Shown here: positions 59,284-64,000 of the stretch, one piece after another
Numbering within the stretch: position 1 is the first letter of the stretch
How the letters are laid out: every line of letters starts with the position of its first letter
From: UMGS172 sp045546915
Lineage (GTDB): Bacteria; Bacillota; Clostridia; Oscillospirales; Acutalibacteraceae
Length of the DNA stretch: 64,000 nt
Direction: 5' to 3'
Assembly: GCA_045546915.1 (NCBI GenBank)
Contig: JAZQDU010000018.1
Location: 1 to 64,000, forward strand
Position numbers and translations under genes: made by a program
Notes under the pieces: model-generated
Told to the model about the DNA's origin: nothing
What the model saw: only the letters and a program-made list of their open reading frames with translations
The model's database searches: none

Positions 59284-59823
59284 ATGGCTATAAAATTTAG
59301 AAACAGTTTTTTTGGTTTTAATAAAGATGATGTTCATTCTTTTGTTATGACTGCTAAAGAAAACGAATACAAATCTGAAAAAACTATTAAAGAACTAAAC
59401 GATAATGTTAACTCATTAAATAATGAGGTTTCTTCCCTTAAAGCCGAACTTGAATCGACAAAAGAAATTATCAATGAATACAAGGAAAAGGAAGAATCAC
59501 TCAACAAACTAAGCGAAAGCATTGGCAGATTATACCTTGTAGCACAATCTAATGCAAATGCTATTGCCAAGGCAGCCAAAGAAAACATTGAACAAACCCG
59601 TCTTACAGTGGAAATGAATATTAACACTGCCGACTGCGCTCAGAATGATTTTGCCGAAATTGAACGAGAATTAAACGAAAAAGTAGCAACATTTAATAAC
59701 GAAATAAACGAACTTCGTGAACGTCTTAGCAAAACAAAAGAACTTGTTTTGGAAAACAACAATACTATCGCTTCAAGTGAAGAAAAACTTGACGCTATGA
59801 CAGCAAGTATTTCGGTTAATTAA
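59284..59823 (+). CDS. DivIVA-like coiled-coil cell-division/polarity protein
   Basis: A 179-residue soluble protein. The N-terminal FRNSFFGFNKDDVHSFV matches the DivIVA membrane-targeting start, and residues 30-175 are an almost continuous coiled coil rich in Glu, Asn and Lys. DivIVA family members mark negatively curved membrane and recruit division or wall-synthesis proteins. The start is ATG 59284 behind GGGGTGA; an in-frame start at 59266 has no such site. A GpsB- or SepIVA-like role is equally possible. Confidence 0.72.
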   Translation: MAIKFRNSFFGFNKDDVHSFVMTAKENEYKSEKTIKELNDNVNSLNNEVSSLKAELESTKEIINEYKEKEESLNKLSESIGRLYLVAQSNANAIAKAAKENIEQTRLTVEMNINTADCAQNDFAEIERELNEKVATFNNEINELRERLSKTKELVLENNNTIASSEEKLDAMTASISVN

Positions 59824-59854
59824 TTTATAATTTTTCATGCAAAGTAAAAATAAT

Positions 59855-59891
59855 ACAAAAAATCCTGCCGAAAATTTCGGCAGGATTTTTT
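59855..59891 (+). terminator. Terminator of the DivIVA-like gene
   Basis: A long, near-perfect palindrome around AATCCTGCCGAAA/TTTCGGCAGGATT followed by T6, 30 bases after the stop codon. Confidence 0.88.
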
Positions 59892-59892
59892 G

Positions 59893-60016
59893 TGGCACGC
59901 TGAAAGGGATTTTATCTCGGCGCTACCCGCGCCTATCGCCTCGCTTACGCTCGTTGCCGCGCCTAAACAACAGTCCACTGGACTGTTGTTCTTAACGGCT
60001 TGTTCGAATCCCTTTC
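59893..60016 (-). repeat. GC-rich element with tRNA-derived ends
   Basis: The left end (59893-59911) is an exact 19-base copy of the tRNA-Arg 3' end including CCA (same as 60069-60087). The right end (60002-60016) is an exact, inverted 15-base copy of the same tRNA T-arm (60078-60092). GAAAGGGATT (59902-59911) and AATCCCTTTC (60007-60016) therefore form perfect 10-bp inverted ends. Inside are a very GC-rich core (about 59917-59963) and a perfect 12-bp palindrome AACAACAGTCCA/TGGACTGTTGTT (59966-59990, one central base). I see no believable protein in it. It follows the tRNA terminator on the minus strand. Confidence 0.75.
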
Positions 60017-60021
60017 TCCAT

Positions 60022-60069
60022 ATAAAAATCAAAAAGGAACCAATCCTTCGGACTGATTCCTTTTTGATT
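60022..60069 (-). terminator. Terminator of the tRNA-Gly-tRNA-Arg unit
   Basis: AATCAAAAAGGAA plus CAATCC (60027-60046) pairs with GGA, TGATTCC and TTTTTGATT (60050-60069) as a long hairpin with one mismatch, directly after the tRNA-Arg CCA end, with T-rich sequence on the minus strand. Confidence 0.82.
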
Positions 60070-60145
60070 GGCACGCTGAAAGGGATTCGAACCCCCGACC
60101 CTCTGCTTAGAAGGCAGATGCTCTATCCAACTGAGCTATCAGCGC
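60069..60145 (-). tRNA. tRNA-Arg (anticodon TCT)
   Basis: The minus strand folds as a full cloverleaf: acceptor GCGCTGA with TCAGCGT (a G-U at the first pair), D-arm with GCTCAGTTGGATAGAGC, anticodon loop CTTCTAA (anticodon TCT, reading AGA), T-arm GGGGGTTCGAATCCC, discriminator G, and encoded CCA. 77 bases including CCA. Confidence 0.97.
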
Positions 60146-60203
60146 ATAATTTCATAAAAAACGCCCATAAACCGAAGACTATTGCCAACGGCCGGGCATT
60201 TTT

Positions 60204-60277
<74 letters not shown>

Positions 60278-60294
60278 AACTTGCGACGGTGTTT

Positions 60295-60323
60295 ATAATA
60301 TCACAAACACCGCCGATAGTCAA
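60295..60323 (-). promoter_or_regulatory. Promoter of the tRNA unit, inside an inverted repeat
   Basis: TTGACT (60318-60323), a 17-nt spacer and TATTAT (60295-60300) on the minus strand. A perfect 8-bp inverted repeat CGGTGTTT/AAACACCG (60287-60294 and 60305-60312) brackets the -10 box. Confidence 0.65.
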
Positions 60324-60324
60324 G

Positions 60325-62631
60325 TTATTTTTTGAATTTTTTGTAAGAAATTTGAGGTTCATTTTCACACGTAACGCTGATTTCCTTGAAATTAACCTCC
60401 GGATTATCAATAATCAAAGCAATTATCTTATCCTCAACCTTTTTTCTTACAAGTTTCCTTATATCACGTGCACCGCTTTTTGTTTCGCAGTTCTCAGCCA
60501 TATATTCACAAACCGAATCATCATAAGAAAACTTAATATTTCGTTCTAAAAGCAGCGGCTTTAATTCGTCAAGAATTAATGCTGCTATTTTCTTTAAAGA
60601 ATCTTTTGACAAGGGTGAGAAGCAGATTACATCGTCAACCCTACCCAAAAATTCAGGTCTTAAAAACTCCCTTAAAGCCTTTAAAGCCTTATCTTTAGAA
60701 GCCTCTGCCTCTGTACGGCTAAATCCCATTAAAGTGCCGTTATAATCGCTTCCGGCATTAGAGGTCATTATAATTACTGTATTCTCAAAATTAACGGTAC
60801 GGCCGTGTGCATCGGTTACTCTGCCGTCGTCAAGAATCTGTAATAAAATATTAAGAATATCGTGATGTGCCTTTTCAATCTCGTCAAAAAGAATAACAGA
60901 ATATGGTTTTCTGCGTACCTTTTCGGTAAGTTGTCCCGCATCGTCAAAGCCAACATATCCCGGAGGCGCTCCGATAAGTTTTGAAACAGCGTGTTTCTCC
61001 ATGTATTCGGACATATCAAGCCTTATCAATGAATCAGGAGTATTAAACAGTTCTTTAGAAAGCACCTTTACAAGTTCGGTTTTACCAACACCGGTTGGAC
61101 CTACAAAAATAAATGATGCAGGTTTGCGGTGACTTGAAATTTGCACACTCGAACGTCTGACACCCAATACAACAGCCTCAACAGCCTCGTCCTGACCGAT
61201 AATTTTAGCCTTAATATTGTTTTCAAGACTTGATAATTTTTCAAGGTCGTTTTGTTTTACTTTTACGGCAGGAATACCCGTCCAAAGTTCAATAACCCTT
61301 GCAAGGTCATCATTTGTAACTAAATTATCTTTTGCTAAAGGCTCAACTCTTAACTGCGCTTCACGGTTCTTTTCAAGTAGGAACTTAACATTGGCAATTT
61401 TTTCATAATCAGGTTCTTCAACAACAGATTCAAGTTCTGCCAACTCTTCGGTTAATTTTTTACCGTCTTTTTGGGCTAAATAATACTCATCAATTGACTT
61501 GTTTCTAAGGCAAGCACACGCACATGCCTCATCAAGCAGGTCAATCGCCTTGTCGGGCAGAAAACGGTCGCTAATATATCTCTCGGACAGTCTAACTGCT
61601 GCACGTACTATATCATCAGTTATTTTAACGTTATGATAACCTTCATAATATCCCTTGATACCTGAAAGCATTTTATAAGAATCCTCTAAAGATGGCTCTT
61701 CGACTGTTACAGGCTGAAACCTTCGCTCTAATGCGGCATCTTTTTCAATATATTTACGGTACTCATTAAAAGTTGTTGCACCTATTACCTGAATTTCACC
61801 GCGCGATAAAGCAGGCTTTAAAATATTACCGGCACTCATCGAACCTTCGGAATCACCGGCACCGACAAGGTTATGCACCTCGTCAATAAAGAGAATAATG
61901 TTGCCTTCTGCCTTTACCTCGTCAATTAAACCTTTGATACGGCTTTCAAACTGACCTCTGAATTGCGTACCTGCCACAAGACCGGTAAGGTCCAATAACA
62001 TTATTTCTTTATCAAGCAATTTTGCAGGAGCGTCTTTTAAAGCGATTTTCATTGCAAGACCTTCGGCAATTGCAGTTTTACCAACACCGGGTTCACCAAT
62101 AAGGCATGGATTATTTTTAGTTCTTCGTGAAAGTATTTGAATAGTCCTATAAAGTTCAGCATCACGACCAACAATAACATCAATTTTACCGTCACGTGCT
62201 TTTTGAGTCAGGTCAGTACAAAACTGAGAGATGAACTTACGCTTTTTAGTCTTCTTTTTAGAATCTTTTTCATCTTTGGTCTTAGAATCAGCAGACTTAT
62301 CAGATTGCTCTCCCGCTTTATCAATATTACCGAAAATACCGTTAAGAAAAGGAAAAGTAGCAGCACCGCCGGGAGAAAAAGCATCGTCATCAATATCATC
62401 AGTCAGGTCATCACCAAACGACATCATGCCCATCAGTTGGTTGCTCATATCCTCAATGTCTTCATCCGATATGTTCATATTTTTTAGCATATTATCAATG
62501 GGTTTTATTCCCGATTCCTTAGCACAAACAAGGCAAAGTCCCTGAGGTTCACCCGTTGAATTTCCATCCTGTGTCATTCCTTGAATAAACACAACTGCCG
62601 GTCTTTTTTTACATCTGTAACAAAGTTTCAT
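60325..62631 (-). CDS. ClpE-like ATP-dependent Clp protease ATP-binding subunit
   Basis: HSP100 unfoldase, 768 residues. The N-terminus is a C4 zinc finger (CYRC at 4-7 and a second CxxC near 33-36), as in ClpE, and there is no ClpC-type double Clp_N repeat. Two AAA+ modules follow: D1 with GEPGVGKTAI and LFIDEVHNL, D2 with GPTGVGKTEL and ILFDEIEKA, with a short coiled middle domain. It probably delivers substrates to ClpP. No CtsR operator was seen ahead of it. It is the last gene after the DUF5711-like and cvpA-like genes, with GGAG before ATG 62631. Confidence 0.85.
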   Translation of the reverse strand: MKLCYRCKKRPAVVFIQGMTQDGNSTGEPQGLCLVCAKESGIKPIDNMLKNMNISDEDIEDMSNQLMGMMSFGDDLTDDIDDDAFSPGGAATFPFLNGIFGNIDKAGEQSDKSADSKTKDEKDSKKKTKKRKFISQFCTDLTQKARDGKIDVIVGRDAELYRTIQILSRRTKNNPCLIGEPGVGKTAIAEGLAMKIALKDAPAKLLDKEIMLLDLTGLVAGTQFRGQFESRIKGLIDEVKAEGNIILFIDEVHNLVGAGDSEGSMSAGNILKPALSRGEIQVIGATTFNEYRKYIEKDAALERRFQPVTVEEPSLEDSYKMLSGIKGYYEGYHNVKITDDIVRAAVRLSERYISDRFLPDKAIDLLDEACACACLRNKSIDEYYLAQKDGKKLTEELAELESVVEEPDYEKIANVKFLLEKNREAQLRVEPLAKDNLVTNDDLARVIELWTGIPAVKVKQNDLEKLSSLENNIKAKIIGQDEAVEAVVLGVRRSSVQISSHRKPASFIFVGPTGVGKTELVKVLSKELFNTPDSLIRLDMSEYMEKHAVSKLIGAPPGYVGFDDAGQLTEKVRRKPYSVILFDEIEKAHHDILNILLQILDDGRVTDAHGRTVNFENTVIIMTSNAGSDYNGTLMGFSRTEAEASKDKALKALREFLRPEFLGRVDDVICFSPLSKDSLKKIAALILDELKPLLLERNIKFSYDDSVCEYMAENCETKSGARDIRKLVRKKVEDKIIALIIDNPEVNFKEISVTCENEPQISYKKFKK

Positions 62632-62655
62632 TAAAAGTCTCCGTTCTGCGAAAAA

Positions 62656-63129
62656 TTATTTCGACAAAAATACATTAAAAACATTAGAAATTGCTTTAAA
62701 AACAATTGAATTATTTAAAATATCGGTTGTAATACCGAATATACCATCCGATTTAACAAGTAAAATCAAATACAATACCAAGCACAAAGCAGTGGCTGTT
62801 AAAACGCCGTTAACTGCACCTAAAACAAGCCCTAAACCCTTATTTGCAACACGAAATACAGGTATATATGATATTAAATTAAGTACCTTAGCAACTATAC
62901 TTATAACTATTCTTAACACAAAAAACAAAACAATAAACAAAATAGGTTTTATTAATGTGGCAGTTATTTGATTGTTAACTGTATTTGATACTAAATCTGA
63001 AATAGTAAGTGAAAGAACAAAAGACAAAACAACCGATATAAGGCTTATAATTCCCTTTACAAAGCCACGCATTAAACCAATAAGTGAAAACAACAACACA
63101 CAAGAAATAAACAATATATCAATGAGCAT
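62656..63129 (-). CDS. CvpA-family membrane protein
   Basis: A 157-residue membrane protein with four predicted helices; the first pair (LFSLIGLMRGFVKGIISLIS) carries the GxxRGF...G pattern of CvpA. CvpA is needed for colicin V production in E. coli but the general role is unclear. The start is ATG 63129 after AAGGTG; an in-frame GTG at 63141 overlaps that site. Encoded between the DUF5711-like gene and the clp gene. Confidence 0.82.
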   Translation of the reverse strand: MLIDILFISCVLLFSLIGLMRGFVKGIISLISVVLSFVLSLTISDLVSNTVNNQITATLIKPILFIVLFFVLRIVISIVAKVLNLISYIPVFRVANKGLGLVLGAVNGVLTATALCLVLYLILLVKSDGIFGITTDILNNSIVFKAISNVFNVFLSK

Positions 63130-63149
63130 GACATACTTCACCTTCCCTA

Positions 63150-64000
63150 TTAATCGTTTGATTCTTTGAGAAGTTTTAGTTGTGAATTGTCGGTTACAGT
63201 TACTTCGTTATTGCTGTTCAATACAACAAAAAGCGGTTTGGTATCAGACTTTAAAGTAGATTTAAGTGTACCGTCAAAATTATAAACATAAACTGTGTCG
63301 GATGACAAAACAGCAACTAATTCATTATTTACGGCAATATCGGAAATAGGTGCGAAAAATTTAAACTCACTGTACTTATTGCCGTCTTCTCCAATAATTA
63401 CTATGCTGTTTTCGTGTTCATTATCCTCTCTGCCAAAAGCAAATGCAGAAAATCCATCAAAAGTTACAGAATAGCACCTGACACCACCGTTTATATCGAT
63501 TTCACTGTATCTACCTTCCCAGTTAACAGCAAAAACCGAATCTACTCCCGATAATAAAAAATAATCCTTATTTACCGAACTAATAGTTGATACAAAAGTA
63601 TCAAACTCTGCTTTCCAGACGGGCGTTGCACTATCATACTCTAAAATATACACTTTAGAAACAAATGAACCTGATGAAGCATCAACAAGACAAACCGCAA
63701 TAGAGTTACCGTCATTACTTACAGCAACGTCTATACAGTAGTTTTCCGCCGAATTCCAAGTATAAATCAATTCATTTTTCTTATTAAACACCAATACGGT
63801 ATTATTATGAGTATCCGATGTTGTTACAACTGCAAATGTACCGTCACGGCCGATATCGGCACATAGTATATTTTTTTCAAAAGTCCTCTCAAAAAGTTCA
63901 CTTGAATAATTATATACTTTTACGGTATAACGGTCGCGGTCGAAAAGCAAAAATCTCGCTTCCGAAACCTTTAACTGAGGCTCAAACATACCGTGAGAAG
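63150..64000 (-). CDS. DUF5711-like beta-propeller protein (partial, 5' end beyond the window)
   Basis: The frame is open to the window edge (64000), so the start is not seen; an internal ATG at 63989 is only a minimum start. The visible 283 residues are repeats of beta-strand blades with short hydrophobic centres, for example DIGRDGTFAVVTTSD and VAVSNDGNSIAVCLVD, in the manner of an extracytoplasmic propeller. The missing N-terminus probably holds a membrane anchor. This fits the DUF5711 family often seen beside cvpA in Clostridia, but the assignment is from pattern only. Confidence 0.55.
   Translation of the reverse strand, partial: SHGMFEPQLKVSEARFLLFDRDRYTVKVYNYSSELFERTFEKNILCADIGRDGTFAVVTTSDTHNNTVLVFNKKNELIYTWNSAENYCIDVAVSNDGNSIAVCLVDASSGSFVSKVYILEYDSATPVWKAEFDTFVSTISSVNKDYFLLSGVDSVFAVNWEGRYSEIDINGGVRCYSVTFDGFSAFAFGREDNEHENSIVIIGEDGNKYSEFKFFAPISDIAVNNELVAVLSSDTVYVYNFDGTLKSTLKSDTKPLFVVLNSNNEVTVTDNSQLKLLKESND

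Noticed and set aside
59835..60074. Minus-strand open frame of 79 codons across the GC-rich element.
   Set aside because: It runs through two terminators and the tRNA-derived repeat, with no ribosome site; the peptide is a by-product of the repeat.

Overview
The window is one contiguous stretch of a low-GC, endospore-forming Firmicute chromosome, most likely class Clostridia in the Oscillospirales/Ruminococcaceae range. The evidence is the sporulation set (spoIIGA-sigE, spoVB-mazG-hup-rqcP-yabP-yabQ-divIC-yabR, a CwlJ/GerQ-like pair), CIRCE-controlled groESL, the nusB-xseAB-ispA-dxs-tlyA-nadK-argR-recN operon, HemZ, and Shine-Dalgarno plus sigma-A type signals throughout. No species can be named from the sequence alone. 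No prophage, insertion sequence or CRISPR array was found.

Layout. 1-557 is AT-rich with no supported gene. 570-6375 holds a Xer-type recombinase, the cwlJ/gerQ-like pair, a PutP symporter (minus strand) and two G3E (CobW) GTPases, the second fused to a DUF1980-type domain. 6407-11536 holds maf, a HAD phosphatase, a YnzC-like protein and a heterodimeric ABC exporter. 11574-15634 (minus) holds pepD, metK behind a SAM-I riboswitch, ribU behind an FMN riboswitch, and a DUF1294 protein. 15732-20717 holds a large anchored amidase, spoIIGA-sigE and a small membrane protein. 21034-29947 holds an OGG-type glycosylase, lon-engB-lysA, pncB and groES-groEL. 30016-38336 holds TspO, a GDSL esterase, a THUMP methyltransferase and the yab/spoVB sporulation block. 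38400-45165 (minus) is recJ-rel-dtd-MBL hydrolase-hemZ. 45280-47177 (plus) holds a membrane protein, smpB, ssrA (tmRNA) and a P-loop kinase. 47228-59072 (minus) holds a CofE-like protein, tyrS and the long recN...nusB operon with a second TsaD-like gene. 59284-64000 holds a DivIVA-like protein, a tRNA-derived repeat, tRNA-Arg and tRNA-Gly, then a ClpE-like ATPase, a CvpA-like protein and a DUF5711-like protein cut by the window edge.

How the genes work together. Several groups are recognisable units: translation quality control (SmpB/tmRNA, RqcP, Dtd), protein quality control (GroESL, Lon, ClpE-like), stringent response (Rel), isoprenoid synthesis (Dxs, IspA), DNA repair (RecN, RecJ, XseAB, OGG) and mother-cell sporulation control. 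Transcription units are compact. Nearly every convergent junction has one shared bidirectional terminator, and in three places the stop codon of one gene lies inside the -35 box of the next.

The least explained items are the roughly 115-bp GC-rich element with tRNA-derived inverted ends next to the tRNA genes, the GTPase/DUF1980 fusion, the TsaD paralogue in the position that folD occupies in B. subtilis, the CofE-like ligase, and the wide-spacer spoIIG promoter.
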